NCBI RefSeq assembly: GCF_002002905.1
Contig: NZ_CP019509.1
Location: 3,157,001 to 3,221,000, forward strand
Source of the DNA: Aquaspirillum sp. LM1
GTDB taxonomy: Bacteria > Pseudomonadota > Gammaproteobacteria > Burkholderiales > Aquaspirillaceae
Length of the DNA stretch: 64,000 bases
Direction: 5' to 3'
A program made the translations under genes and the position numbers. Position 1 is the first letter of the stretch. Every line of letters begins with the position of its first letter. Below the pieces are notes generated by a model. The model worked only from the letters and a program-made list of their open reading frames with translations, was not told the DNA's origin and made no database searches. Of the stretch, positions 45,680 through 56,397 are shown in pieces.

Positions 45680-47655
45680 TCCACGGGTTCCTCGGCAGAG
45701 CCGGCAGCCTGGCTGCTGTCCGCCTGGCTGGGGGTGGCACCGCGCGGCGGTTTCACCAGCGGGCTGTCCGGGCTGGATACGCCGCTGCGCCGACCGGTCA
45801 GATAATAGTCAAACAGCTCGCGGGCAATCGGTGCGGCGGCGGCGGCACCCCAGCCGCCATTTTCCACAATCACCGCAATCGCCATTTTTGGCGCCTCCAC
45901 CGGGGCAAAAGCCACAAACCAGGAGTGGTCACGGTGGATTTCTGCCAGTGCCGAGGCATTGTATTTGGCCCCCTGCTTGATCTGCACCACCTGGGCGGTA
46001 CCGGTTTTGCCGGCCATGGTGTAGCTCAGGCCGGCACCAATCCGCGCCGCAGTGCCGCCGGGTTTCAGCACGGCTTCCATGGCGGATTTCACAAAGGCCA
46101 GATTGGCCGGGTTGTGGTGATTGTCGCGCACTGGCGCGGCGGCCACTTTGCTGACTTCGCCGGTTTTCAGGTTTTCGATTTCCTTGACCACATGCGGCTG
46201 ATACACCACGCCGTTATTGGCCAGAATCGCAATGGCGTGCGCCACCTGCAGCGGGGTGTAGGTGTTGTAGCCCTGGCCAATGCCGATCGGCACCACATCC
46301 GCCGGCGTCCAGGTGCGGGCGGCTTCCGGGTAGCGCTTGCCGGCAAAACGTTTGCGCTTCCATTCCTTGCTGGGCAGCACCCCCCTGGCTTCGCCATCCA
46401 GGTCGATGCCGGTCTGGCTGCCAAAACCAAACTTGGCCAGTTGCGGAGACAGCCGGTCGATGCCCATGTCCCAGGCCAGCTTGTAGTAGTAGGTGTCAGA
46501 CGACACCTGGATTGAACGGAACATATTCATGCTGCCCCAGCCGGTGGGCTTGGAGTCGCGGAAGCGGTGGCTGCTGCCCGGCAGGGAAAAATAGCCCGGA
46601 TCGGGAATGGTGTAGCTGGGTTCGCGGAATTTGGTTTCCAGCGCGGCCATGGCCATGAACGGCTTGAAGGTGGAGCCCGGCGGATACAGGCCGCGCAGCG
46701 CGCGGTTGACCAGCGGTTTTTTCCAGTCTTCGTTCAGGTCTTTCCAGCTCTGGCTGTCGATGCCATCAATGAACAGATTGGGGTCGTAGCCGGGTTTGGA
46801 CACAAACGCCAGCACGCCGCCGGTGCTGGGGTCGATGGCCACCAGCGCGCCGCGCCGGTCGCCAAAGCTGTCCCAGGCCAATTTTTGCAGCTCGATATCC
46901 AGCGCCAGCTTGAGGGTATGACCATTGCTGGGCAGCACCCGGCGCAAGGTGCGCACCGCGCGGCCACCGGCGTCAGTTTCCATTTCTTCAAAACCCGCGG
47001 TGCCATGCAGCACTTTTTCGTAGGTGTATTCCAGCCCGGTTTTGCCGATGTGGGTGCTGCCGCGATAATCAGCCAGCTCGTCGTTGTCTTCCAGCGCCTG
47101 CTGTTCTTTCTGGTTGATCCGGCCAATATAGCCGACCACATGCGAGGTGATTTCCTTGAACGGATAATCGCGGAACAGCCGCGCCTTGACCTCTACCCCC
47201 GGAAACCGCCAGATATTGGCCGACACTCGGGCCACTTCTTCGTCACTGAGCTTGATTTTCAGCGGAATCGATTCGAAATTGCGGCTTTCCTCGGCCTGCT
47301 TGCGAAAGCGTTTGATATCCCGTGGGCCAAGCTCGACCAGTTGGCCAAGCCCGTCCAGCGTGCGGCTGAGGTCTTCAATCTTGTACGGGGTCAGTTCCAG
47401 CGTGTAGGCCGAGTAGTTTTGCGCCAGCACCACGCCATTGCGGTCAACAATCAGCCCACGGTTGGGAATGATCGGCACCAGCGAGATGCTGTTGTTTTGT
47501 GCCAGGGTGGCAAAGTGCTCGTGCTGGTACACCTGCAGCCAGGCAAAGCGCCCGGCCAGAATGGCAAAGCCCAGCAACATGCCGGCAAACGCCAGCAGCA
47601 GGCGCAGCTGAAACTGATTGTCCGCCTGCTGCGGGGCGGTAAAGCGAGACACCAT
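45676..47655 (-). CDS. mrdA: Penicillin-binding protein 2, elongasome transpeptidase
   Basis: 659 residues. A short cytoplasmic tail and one membrane anchor (about 17-40) precede the pedestal domain (NRGLIVDRNGVVLAQN) and the transpeptidase domain with PPGSTFKPFMAM (active-site Ser), SSDTYYYKLA (SxN-like motif) and AGKTGTAQV (KTG). It cross-links lateral-wall peptidoglycan with RodA. It is somewhat longer than E. coli PBP2, with a proline/serine-rich C-tail after residue 620. Confidence 0.94.
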   Translation of the reverse strand: MVSRFTAPQQADNQFQLRLLLAFAGMLLGFAILAGRFAWLQVYQHEHFATLAQNNSISLVPIIPNRGLIVDRNGVVLAQNYSAYTLELTPYKIEDLSRTLDGLGQLVELGPRDIKRFRKQAEESRNFESIPLKIKLSDEEVARVSANIWRFPGVEVKARLFRDYPFKEITSHVVGYIGRINQKEQQALEDNDELADYRGSTHIGKTGLEYTYEKVLHGTAGFEEMETDAGGRAVRTLRRVLPSNGHTLKLALDIELQKLAWDSFGDRRGALVAIDPSTGGVLAFVSKPGYDPNLFIDGIDSQSWKDLNEDWKKPLVNRALRGLYPPGSTFKPFMAMAALETKFREPSYTIPDPGYFSLPGSSHRFRDSKPTGWGSMNMFRSIQVSSDTYYYKLAWDMGIDRLSPQLAKFGFGSQTGIDLDGEARGVLPSKEWKRKRFAGKRYPEAARTWTPADVVPIGIGQGYNTYTPLQVAHAIAILANNGVVYQPHVVKEIENLKTGEVSKVAAAPVRDNHHNPANLAFVKSAMEAVLKPGGTAARIGAGLSYTMAGKTGTAQVVQIKQGAKYNASALAEIHRDHSWFVAFAPVEAPKMAIAVIVENGGWGAAAAAPIARELFDYYLTGRRSGVSSPDSPLVKPPRGATPSQADSSQAAGSAEEPVE

Positions 47656-47662
47656 GACTGGT

Positions 47663-48169
47663 TTACCCCGGTGTGCCGCGACGTTGCGGAATCAGCAGGA
47701 CATTGGTCAGCAAGGGCCAGAACACCGCGCCGACAAACGGGGCAATAAAATACTCCCAGCCGGCAAACAGCGAGCCTGTGGTCATTCGCGCCAGCACCAT
47801 CAGTGTCTGATTGACCAGCAGCAATACCAGCACCACCAGGGTTTGCTGGCCCAGGTTGTACATCACCACCTGACGCTGGCGGGCCAGAATCAGGTAACTG
47901 CTGACGCTATACGCCAGTGCATGCTGGCCAAACACGCTGGCGCTGGCCACGTCGGCAATCAGCCCCACGGCAAATGCCCAGCCGATGCCAAACCGGCGCG
48001 GCTGGTTCAGCGTCCAGTACAGCACCAGCAGGGCGGTGAGATCCGGCACCCAGCTGGCCAGGGCCATATCCAGTGGTAGCAGTTCGACGGCAATGGCCAC
48101 CAGAAAGCTCAGCACAATCCAGCGGGTCTTGATTGGTTTCAGAAACTCTTTGGGACGGTCAAACGCCAT
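47663..48169 (-). CDS. mreD: Rod-shape-determining protein MreD
   Basis: 168 residues with about five hydrophobic segments, an N-terminal cytoplasmic stretch and the family motif PDLTALLVLYWTLNQPRRFGIGWAFAVGLIADV. It is an inner-membrane elongasome component that supports MreC, PBP2 and RodA. It is seven bases from mrdA and three from mreC, within one operon. Confidence 0.92.
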   Translation of the reverse strand: MAFDRPKEFLKPIKTRWIVLSFLVAIAVELLPLDMALASWVPDLTALLVLYWTLNQPRRFGIGWAFAVGLIADVASASVFGQHALAYSVSSYLILARQRQVVMYNLGQQTLVVLVLLLVNQTLMVLARMTTGSLFAGWEYFIAPFVGAVFWPLLTNVLLIPQRRGTPG

Positions 48170-48172
48170 GGC

Positions 48173-49078
48173 TTATTCATCACTCGCATGTTTTCGGCGG
48201 GACTTCTGCTTGGGCACCGGCGCGGGTTCGGGGCGCGGCGGCAGGTTCAGCGTTTCGTTCAGCACCAGCAGCGTGCGGTTTTCCGCCACCCCGGCCAGTG
48301 GGGTACAGTCGATCCGGGCAAACGGCGAGCCACTGTTGCGGTCCACCAGCCCCACCCTGGCCACCGGCAGGCCAGCGGGGTACACCCCGTCAATGCCCGA
48401 GGTCACCAGCAAATCGCCCACCCGGATATCGGCATGCGCGGCCACATGGCGCACTTCGGTCTGGCCGCCCATGCCGTACAGCACGGCGCGCAGGCCGTTG
48501 CGCTGCACCATCACCGGCACCGGGTGGTTGCGTTCGATCAGCAGGGTCACTTCGGCGGTCAGCGGCTGCACCCGGGTGATCTGGCCCACCAGGCCTCGGG
48601 CGTCAATCACCGGCAGGCCGGCCTGCACACCATCGTGGCTGCCCTTGTCGATGATCAGCGTATAGGTGAACGGGTCACGGCTGGTGTAGACAATTTCTGC
48701 CGCCAGCGTGCTGCCGGGATGCTGGCCGCGCAGACCCAGGGTCTGGCGCAGTTCGGCGTTTTCCCGTAGCAGCGCGGCCTGACGCTGCAAGCGGGCCTCC
48801 AGCTCCAGCTGGTAGGTACGCAACACCTGGTTTTCGTGCGCCAGGGTGGTTTGCGTGGTGACCAGATCATCCAGCTGGCGCAAACCTTCCGGCGGTGCGG
48901 TCACCAGCCATTGCATCGGGTAGAGCAGCACCGACAGCGCGCCACGGGCGGGTTCGAGCAGCGCCAGCTTGGCGTCCGCCACCAGCAGCGCCAGCGACAG
49001 CGCGCAACAGACCAGCAAGCGGGTTAACGGCTTGGGCCCACGGCGAAAAAAACGGGGAGAGCTGGCGATATCCATCAC
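48173..49078 (-). CDS. mreC: Rod-shape-determining protein MreC
   Basis: 301 residues. One membrane anchor near 22-40 is followed by a periplasmic coiled coil (about 65-115) and paired beta-barrels with LRQTLGL, EIVYTSRDPFTYTLIIDKGSHDGVQAGLPVIDARGLVGQI and GDLLVTSGIDGVYPAGLPVA. It activates PBP2-RodA and links to MreB. The basic C-tail (RPEPAPVPKQKSRRKHASDE) is typical of betaproteobacterial versions. Confidence 0.93.
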   Translation of the reverse strand: MMDIASSPRFFRRGPKPLTRLLVCCALSLALLVADAKLALLEPARGALSVLLYPMQWLVTAPPEGLRQLDDLVTTQTTLAHENQVLRTYQLELEARLQRQAALLRENAELRQTLGLRGQHPGSTLAAEIVYTSRDPFTYTLIIDKGSHDGVQAGLPVIDARGLVGQITRVQPLTAEVTLLIERNHPVPVMVQRNGLRAVLYGMGGQTEVRHVAAHADIRVGDLLVTSGIDGVYPAGLPVARVGLVDRNSGSPFARIDCTPLAGVAENRTLLVLNETLNLPPRPEPAPVPKQKSRRKHASDE

Positions 49079-49157
49079 ATGCCATCAGGGGGATAACGGC
49101 TGTGCCGCGCGCGGATGCAACCGGGCGCGGCACAGACGGAAGGTATAAGGGCGGGGG

Positions 49158-50426
<1,269 letters not shown>

Positions 50427-50440
50427 TTAACGAGGTTTTT

Positions 50441-50728
50441 ATGTCCCTTTCCGCCACCGATGTCAGCCGGATTGCACGGCTTGCCCGCCTGCGCATGGAT
50501 GAGGCAGAAATCACCGCCGTACAAGGCCAGCTCAACGGGATTTTCAGCCTGATTGAGGCCATGCAGGCGGTCGACACCTCCGGTGTGGCGCCCATGTCGC
50601 ACCCGCAGGATGTCAGCCTGCGCCTGCGCGACGACGTGGTCAGCGAAAGCGACCGCCGCGCCGCCTACCAGGCGGTGGCGCCCAGTGTGGAAAACGGTCT
50701 CTATCTGGTGCCCAAGGTCATCGAATAA
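50441..50728 (+). CDS. gatC: Glutamyl/aspartyl-tRNA amidotransferase subunit C
   Basis: 95 residues, normal length. [34 protein letters not shown] and [18 protein letters not shown] are the GatC signature segments. GatC wraps around and stabilises the GatA-GatB pair that converts Glu-tRNA(Gln) or Asp-tRNA(Asn) to the cognate aminoacyl-tRNA. First gene of gatCAB. Confidence 0.94.
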   Translation: MSLSATDVSRIARLARLRMDEAEITAVQGQLNGIFSLIEAMQAVDTSGVAPMSHPQDVSLRLRDDVVSESDRRAAYQAVAPSVENGLYLVPKVIE

Positions 50729-50775
50729 ACGTCTGTTGCTCCGCTATTTCCCCCGCTTTCTACCGTGTGCCCGTC

Positions 50776-52224
50776 ATGAACTACACGCTTAAACAGCTTT
50801 CCGACGCGCTGGCTGCCGGCCAGATGTCCAGCCGCGAACTCACCCGCGACTCTCTGGCCCGCATCGACGCCCTCAATCCGCAGCTCAATGCCTTCATCAC
50901 CGTCGACCACGACGGCGCGCTGGCCGCCGCCGATGCCGCCGACGCCGCCCGCGCCGCCGGCCAGGCCGGCACGCTGACCGGCATTCCGTTTGCGCACAAG
51001 GATGTGTTTGTCACCGAAGGCCTGCGCACCACCTGCGGCTCGAAGATGCTGGGCAATTTTATTGGCCCCTACGACGCACATGTGGTCAGCCAGTGCCGCA
51101 ACGCTGGCCTGGTGCTGCTGGGCAAAACCAATATGGACGAGTTCGCCATGGGCTCGTCCAACGAAAACTCCGCCTTTGGTGCGGTGAAAAACCCGTGGGA
51201 CCTGGCGGCGATTCCGGGCGGCAGCTCGGGTGGTTCGGCAGCAGCCGTGGCCGCCGGCCTGGTGCCAGTGGCCACCGGCACCGACACCGGCGGCTCGATC
51301 CGTCAGCCGGCCAGCCATTGCGGCATCACCGGCATCAAGCCCACCTACGGCACGGTCAGCCGCTACGGCATGGTGGCCTACGCCAGTTCGCTGGATCAGG
51401 GCGGGCCGATGGCGCGCACCGCCGAAGACTGCGCGCTGCTGCTCAATGTGATGGCCGGGTTTGACCCGCGCGACGCCACCTGCCTGGATCGCCCGAAAGA
51501 AGACTACACCCGCAGCCTGAACAGCCCGGTCGCCGGCCTGACCATTGGCCTGCCCAAGGAGTTTTTTGCCGCCGGCCTGGCCAGCGACGTGGCGCGGGTG
51601 GTCGACGCTGCCGTGGCGCAGTTCAAGGCGCTGGGTGCCAAGGTGGTGGAAGTCAGCCTGCCGAAAACCGAGCTGTCGATCCCGGCTTACTACGTGATTG
51701 CCCCGGCGGAAGCCTCGTCCAACCTGTCGCGCTACGACGGCGTGCGCTACGGTCATCGCGCTGCCGAGTACAAAGACCTCACCGACATGTACGAGCGCTC
51801 GCGCGCCGAAGGCTTTGGTGCCGAAGTCAAACGCCGCATTCTGGTGGGCACCTATGTGCTGTCGCATGGCTACTACGACGCTTATTACATCCAGGCACAG
51901 AAGATTCGCCGGCTGATTGCCGAGGACTTCCAGGCCGCCTTCCAGCAGTGCGACCTGATTCTTGGCCCGGTGGCCCCCACCGCCGCCTTTAACCTGGGCG
52001 AGAAGTCCGACGACCCGGTGCAAATGTACCTGTCCGACATCTACACCCTGGCAGTCAATCTGGCTGGCCTGCCCGGCATGAGCCTGCCCGCCGGCTTTGC
52101 CGACAATGGCCGCCCGGTGGGCGTGCAGCTGATTGGCAATTATTTTTCCGAGGCTGCCATGCTCGGCGCTGCGCATCAGTTCCAGCAGGCGACAGACTGG
52201 CACACCCGCACCCCGGCGCTGTGA
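50776..52224 (+). CDS. gatA: Glutamyl/aspartyl-tRNA amidotransferase subunit A (amidase)
   Basis: 482 residues of the amidase-signature family. [21 protein letters not shown] holds the catalytic Lys, and [33 protein letters not shown] holds the cis-Ser and nucleophile Ser. It releases ammonia from glutamine for transfer by GatB. The ATG at 50776 ([12 protein letters not shown]) is preferred to the in-frame GTG three codons earlier. Confidence 0.96.
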   Translation: MNYTLKQLSDALAAGQMSSRELTRDSLARIDALNPQLNAFITVDHDGALAAADAADAARAAGQAGTLTGIPFAHKDVFVTEGLRTTCGSKMLGNFIGPYDAHVVSQCRNAGLVLLGKTNMDEFAMGSSNENSAFGAVKNPWDLAAIPGGSSGGSAAAVAAGLVPVATGTDTGGSIRQPASHCGITGIKPTYGTVSRYGMVAYASSLDQGGPMARTAEDCALLLNVMAGFDPRDATCLDRPKEDYTRSLNSPVAGLTIGLPKEFFAAGLASDVARVVDAAVAQFKALGAKVVEVSLPKTELSIPAYYVIAPAEASSNLSRYDGVRYGHRAAEYKDLTDMYERSRAEGFGAEVKRRILVGTYVLSHGYYDAYYIQAQKIRRLIAEDFQAAFQQCDLILGPVAPTAAFNLGEKSDDPVQMYLSDIYTLAVNLAGLPGMSLPAGFADNGRPVGVQLIGNYFSEAAMLGAAHQFQQATDWHTRTPAL

Positions 52225-52273
52225 GCGCCGGCCATTACGCCGCCCGCCCAACGACCGCGAAGGAATCCAAAGC

Positions 52274-53707
52274 ATGAAATGGGAAGTCGTGATTGGTCTG
52301 GAAGTGCATACCCAGCTTTCCACCCAGTCGAAAATCTTTTCTGGCAGCAGCACCGCGTTTGGTGCTGCGCCCAACACCCAGGCCAGCGCAGTGGACATCG
52401 CCCTGCCTGGCGTGTTGCCGGTGATGAACCGTGCCGCCGTGGACAAGGCCATCCGCTTTGGCCTGGCCATCGGTGCCAAGGTTAACCGCACCTCGATCTT
52501 TGCCCGCAAGAATTACTTTTACCCTGACCTGCCCAAGGGCTACCAGATCAGCCAGTTCGAGCTGCCGGTGGTGGAAGGCGGCCAGATCAGCATTCTGGTG
52601 GGCGATGGCGAAAAAACCATCAACCTCACCCGCGCCCATCTGGAAGAAGACGCCGGCAAGAGCCTGCATGAAGACTTCCATGGCATGACCGGCATCGACC
52701 TTAACCGTGCCGGCACGCCGCTGCTGGAAATTGTGTCCGAGCCGGAAATGCGCTCGGCCACCGAAGCCGTGGCCTATGCCCGCGCACTGTATACGCTGGT
52801 GACCTGGCTGGGCATCTGTGACGGCAATATGCAGGAAGGCAGCTTCCGGGTGGACGCCAATGTGTCGATTCGCCCGTTTGGCCAGGCCGAATTTGGCACC
52901 CGCCGCGAAATCAAGAACCTGAACTCCTTCCGCTTTCTGGAACAGGCAATCAACGCGGAAATCCAGTATCAGATCGACCTGATCGAGGACGGCGGCAAGG
53001 TGCAGCAGGCCACGGTGCTGTTCGACCCGGACAGCGGCGAAACCCGCGCCATGCGCAGCAAGGAAGACGCCCACGACTACCGCTACTTCCCCGATCCAGA
53101 CCTGCTGCCGCTGGTGATCCGCGATGAAGAAGTGGAGGCGATTCGCGCCGACATGCCGGAACTGCCGGGCGAAATGAAGCAGCGCTTTGTCGATAGCTTT
53201 GGCGTCTCCGCCTACGACGCCGGCCTGCTGACGCAATCGCTGGCGCTGGCGCGCTACTTTGAAGCTGCCGCCCAGGCCAGCCAGGGTCAAGGCAAGCTGG
53301 TGGCCAACTGGGTGAATGGTGAAATTGCCGCCCGGCTGAACCGCGAAGAAAAATCCATCGCCGACTGCCCGCTGTCAGCCCAGCGCCTGGCCGGGCTGGT
53401 GGTGCGGATTGCCGACAACACCTTGTCCAACAAGCTGGCCAAGCAGGTGTTTGACGCGCTGTGGGACAGCGAGCTGGACGCCGATGCCATCATCGAACGC
53501 GACGGCCTCAAGCAGGTGTCGGACAGCGGCGCGATTGAAAAACTGGTGGACGAAGCCATCGCCGCCAACCCCAAGGCCGTGGAAGAATTCCGCGCCGGCA
53601 AGGAAAAGGCGCTGAACGCGCTGGCCGGTCAGGTGATGAAGGCCAGCAAGGGCAAGGCTAATCCGGCGCAGGTGCAGGAGATTCTGAGGCAGAAGCTGGC
53701 GGGCTGA
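52274..53707 (+). CDS. gatB: Glutamyl/aspartyl-tRNA amidotransferase subunit B
   Basis: 477 residues. It opens with [24 protein letters not shown] and contains [28 protein letters not shown] and [18 protein letters not shown]. These form the kinase-like domain that activates the misacylated tRNA; the C-terminal YqeY-like tail ends in [17 protein letters not shown] lies upstream of the ATG at 52274. Last gene of gatCAB, followed by a terminator. Confidence 0.96.
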   Translation: MKWEVVIGLEVHTQLSTQSKIFSGSSTAFGAAPNTQASAVDIALPGVLPVMNRAAVDKAIRFGLAIGAKVNRTSIFARKNYFYPDLPKGYQISQFELPVVEGGQISILVGDGEKTINLTRAHLEEDAGKSLHEDFHGMTGIDLNRAGTPLLEIVSEPEMRSATEAVAYARALYTLVTWLGICDGNMQEGSFRVDANVSIRPFGQAEFGTRREIKNLNSFRFLEQAINAEIQYQIDLIEDGGKVQQATVLFDPDSGETRAMRSKEDAHDYRYFPDPDLLPLVIRDEEVEAIRADMPELPGEMKQRFVDSFGVSAYDAGLLTQSLALARYFEAAAQASQGQGKLVANWVNGEIAARLNREEKSIADCPLSAQRLAGLVVRIADNTLSNKLAKQVFDALWDSELDADAIIERDGLKQVSDSGAIEKLVDEAIAANPKAVEEFRAGKEKALNALAGQVMKASKGKANPAQVQEILRQKLAG

Positions 53708-53731
53708 GTTTTTGCTTGGTGGTGCCATCAC

Positions 53732-53766
53732 GCCGCGCCCGGCCTGTGCCGGGCGCGGCATTTTTG
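53732..53766 (+). terminator. Rho-independent terminator after gatB
   Basis: GCCGCGCCCGGC (53732-53743) pairs exactly with GCCGGGCGCGGC (53748-53759) over CTGT and is followed by ATTTTTG. It marks the end of gatCAB and of the ordinary chromosome before the IS pile-up. Confidence 0.92.
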
Positions 53767-53846
53767 CGTGTGGCATTTCGCCTATGGGCTAAAACACTGT
53801 CTGGCCTGATTGGCCAGGAAGAAATTAAGAGGCTGAAACGAGGAGG

Positions 53847-54089
53847 TTAACGAGGCGGGATATCCGCCCGTAAGAAACATTGGTTCCCTGCCATTTCGGC
53901 GTTATCCCACTGGTACGTCGTCGTTGCTTGCGATGTGAACCAATCTTGCACTTTTTGGGTGACCCGTTCCATCTTATCGTTAGGGTTAGCTTGGTTGTAC
54001 AGCCCAATAATTTGTTCACTTTTAGCAATTATTGACGGGGAGTTTGCTGAACGATCATTGACGTCAGGAAAAACGAACTTGCGAGGCAT
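53847..54089 (-). CDS. Hypothetical 80-residue protein in AT-rich DNA
   Basis: Not a recognised family. The start is well supported: AGGAG lies seven bases before the ATG, and TTGACA at 54152-54147 on the same strand could be a -35 element, though without a good -10. The protein (MPRKFVFPDVNDRS...) is polar, with no signal peptide or membrane segment and one cysteine. It lies between the gatB terminator and an IS630 remnant, in DNA of lower GC than the neighbours, so it is probably acquired cargo or the remains of a larger gene. Confidence 0.45.
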   Translation of the reverse strand: MPRKFVFPDVNDRSANSPSIIAKSEQIIGLYNQANPNDKMERVTQKVQDWFTSQATTTYQWDNAEMAGNQCFLRADIPPR

Positions 54090-54291
54090 ATGCGCGCTCC
54101 TAAATAGAAATTGTAGACAAGGTTAAGTGCGTATGGAAATCTAGTTTGTCAACCATTTTTTCTATAAATTCATATGGTTGGCTTGCTATGCTTCTGTGTT
54201 TTATGCACTTGTATATGAAAATGGTGACAGCCACCATCTTTTCAAGGGGCGGTCTCAAGAACCAAGAGCAACACTCTGCTAAGTGTTACGT
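54090..54291. other. AT-rich stretch between the small ORF and the IS630 remnant
   Basis: No gene supported. Low-GC DNA unlike both flanks. It holds the upstream region of the small minus-strand ORF and ends abruptly where IS630-like sequence begins at about 54292. Confidence 0.5.
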
Positions 54292-54891
54292 CCCGTGTGA
54301 TTGCCACCTCCCGCCGGACATGACCACTGGACCTTGCGCCTGTTGGCCGACAAGTTGGTGCAACTGGGGTACGCCGATTCGTTCAGCTACGAAACGGTGC
54401 GTCGGCTGTTAAAAAAACACCTTGAAACCGTGGCAGGTGCAGGAGTGGTGTATTCCTGAGGTCGGCGCTGAATTTGTTGCGCCGATGGAAGACTTGCTTG
54501 ATCTGTACGCAGAACCCTACGATCCAGCGCGCCCGGTCGTCTGCTTCGACGAAAGTCCGAAGCAGCTGATTGGTGAGGTGCGCGAACCCATGCCGCCACA
54601 ACCTGGCGCGCCCGCTCGGCAGGACACTGAATATCAGCGCAACGGCGTGCGCAATCTGATGATGATCTGCGAACCGAAGCGGGACTGGCGGGAGGTGCTG
54701 ATCATGCAGCGCCGCACGAAGATCGACTTTGCTCACGCCATGCGGTACATCGTCGAATACTACCCGGACGCCGAAGTGATTCGGGTCGTCCTCGACAACC
54801 TGAACACCCACAAAACAGCCTCCCTCTACGAAGCGTTTAAGCCAGAAGAAGCCCACGCCATTGCCAGGAAGCTGGAGTTTCACTACACCCC
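54292..54891 (+). pseudogene. IS630-family transposase remnant, truncated at both ends
   Basis: About 600 bases that align closely with the middle of the intact element at 54.9-56.1 kb: the end of orfA (from CCCGTGTGATTGCCACC, with a 14-base internal deletion at a CCACC repeat) and most of orfB. The orfB part runs as a frame from 54422 (MKPWQVQEWCIPEVGAEF) through the DDE aspartates FDES and LDNLNTH and stops where the next element begins, losing the catalytic Glu region. It shows many silent differences from the intact copy, so it is an older insertion. Confidence 0.88.
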
Positions 54892-54974
54892 TAGTAGCCA
54901 GTCACCATGATCTGAACAGATAATAGGCACAGCTGCTGCATACAGGACGGCACAACCCCGCTGAGGAAACCACC

Positions 54975-55439
54975 ATGCCCGCCATCAAGTATCGTGTCAC
55001 GCTGACAGATGACGAAGTCGAAATGCTGGAAGCCATACTGCGCAAGGGCAAGTGCGCAGCGCGCAAGCAAACGCGGGCCAGGATACTGCTGAAGGCGGCA
55101 GCGGGCTGTAAGGATACGGCGATCATGGAAGCCCTGGCCGTGTCCGCCACCATGATCCACCACACCCGGCAACGATGTGTCGAAGAAGGCGTCGAAGCCG
55201 CGTTGAGCGATAGACCGCGTCCTGGAAAAGCGCCGAAATTGACGGATAAGCAATGCGCCCATGTGATTGCCACCGCCTGTACCCCACCTCCCGCCGGACA
55301 TGACCACTGGACCTTGCGTCTGTTGGCCGACAAGGTCGTACAACTGGGATACGCCGATTCGTTCAGTCACGAAACGGTGCGTCGGCTTTTAAAAAAACAC
55401 CTTAAAACCGTGGCAGGTGCAGGAGTGGTGTATTCCTGA
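54975..55439 (+). CDS. IS630-family transposase, orfA (HTH part)
   Basis: 154 residues. MPAIKYRVTLTDDEVEMLEAILRKGKCAARKQTRARILLKAAAG is the helix-turn-helix region of IS630-type transposases. The frame ends just after a run of seven A (55391-55397) in RRLLKKHLKTV. The family continues as ...KNTLKPWQVQEWCIPE, found in the +1 frame, so a +1 (or -2) ribosomal shift at the A-run would join orfA to orfB. Confidence 0.85.
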   Translation: MPAIKYRVTLTDDEVEMLEAILRKGKCAARKQTRARILLKAAAGCKDTAIMEALAVSATMIHHTRQRCVEEGVEAALSDRPRPGKAPKLTDKQCAHVIATACTPPPAGHDHWTLRLLADKVVQLGYADSFSHETVRRLLKKHLKTVAGAGVVYS

Positions 55440-56088
55440 GGTCGGCGCCGAATTTGTTGCGCCGATGGAAGATCTGCTTGATTTGTACGCAGAACCCTAT
55501 GATCCGGCACGCCCGGTCATCTGCTTCGACGAAAGCCCGAAGCAACTGATTGGTGAGGTGCGTGAACCCATACCGCCACAACCCAGCGCGCCCGCTCGTC
55601 AGGATACTGAATACAAGCGCAACGGCGTGCGCAATCTGATGATGATCTGCGAACCGAAGCGGGGCTGGCGGGAGGTGCTGATCATGCAGCGCCGCACGAA
55701 GATCGACTTTGCTCACGCCATGCGGCACATCGTCGAATGCTACCCGGACGCCGAAGTGATTCGGGTTGTTCTGGACAACCTGAACACCCACAAAACAGCC
55801 TCTCTCTACGAAGCGTTTCAGCCAGAAGAAGCCCGCGCCATTGCCAGGAAGCTGGAGTTTCACTACACCCCCAAGCATGGCAGTTGGCTCAACATCGCTG
55901 AGCTTGAGCTGGCGGTGCTGTCTAACATGTGTTTGTCGCAACGTATCGCCGATGAAGAAATGCTGCGACGCGAGGTTGAGGCCAATGTGCGTGAACGCAA
56001 CGCCAACGCCATCCCCGTCAAGTGGAAGTTCTCCACTCAGGATGCCCGGCGTAAGCTTGCTCGTCTTTATCCTCGCGTTTCAACGTGA
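55417..56088 (+). CDS. IS630-family transposase, orfB (DDE catalytic part)
   Basis: 223 residues. The DDE residues are visible: Asp in RPVICFDESPKQL, Asp in VRVVLDNLNTHKTASLYEAF and Glu in HGSWLNIAELELAVLSNMCL. The reading frame is open upstream to 55393, just after TAA at 55390-55392, consistent with entry by frameshift from orfA rather than independent initiation at 55417. The copy appears intact and potentially active. Confidence 0.87.
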   Translation: MQEWCIPEVGAEFVAPMEDLLDLYAEPYDPARPVICFDESPKQLIGEVREPIPPQPSAPARQDTEYKRNGVRNLMMICEPKRGWREVLIMQRRTKIDFAHAMRHIVECYPDAEVIRVVLDNLNTHKTASLYEAFQPEEARAIARKLEFHYTPKHGSWLNIAELELAVLSNMCLSQRIADEEMLRREVEANVRERNANAIPVKWKFSTQDARRKLARLYPRVST

Positions 56089-56126
56089 CTGGCTACTAGA
56101 TAGTGTCGTCACAAGACACGAGCCTA

Positions 56127-56397
56127 GTAGTCAGTCACGTTGAAACACGATGGCTCACGTTCCACGACGAACCACTCGCCGCGCCCCACCGCGTCATTCC
56201 CGCGCAGGCGGGAATCCAGGCGTGTCCACAGCGTACAGCGGGGTGAGCGCTCATCAGCGCTACCTGCGCCATGCCCACCGTGCACGCTGTGGCGCGGTCT
56301 GGGTTCCCGCCTTCGCGGGAACGACACCTGAGGTGAAACTCATGCCGAAAGCGCTCTAATCGCCTGTCAGTCGATTCAGATCATGGTGACTGGCTAC
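56127..56397. mobile_element. MITE-like element with IS630-type ends, copy 2 (271 bp)
   Basis: The ends GTAGTCAGTCAC and GTGACTGGCTAC are flanked by TA on both sides (56125-56126 and 56398-56399), the signature of IS630-catalysed insertion. The interior holds facing palindromes at 56196-56215 and 56303-56322 and shares its layout with copy 1 at 3.6-4.0 kb. Removing it with one TA rejoins the transposase frame of the surrounding IS5 element, showing it inserted later. Confidence 0.85.

Larger units (their letters stand above)
54894..56096 (+). mobile_element. Complete IS630-family insertion sequence (1,203 bp)
   Basis: The ends are GTAGCCAGTCAC (54894-54905) and GTGACTGGCTAC (56085-56096), perfect inverted repeats flanked on each side by TA (54892-54893 and 56097-56098), the IS630 target. 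It contains two overlapping frames, orfA and orfB. The left flank is the truncated older IS630 copy and the right flank is an IS5-family element, so it lies inside nested mobile DNA. Confidence 0.9.

Noticed and set aside
53767..54291. tRNA or attachment site bordering the IS island
   Set aside because: No cloverleaf or tRNA 3'-end-like sequence could be seen in the stretch after the gatB terminator.
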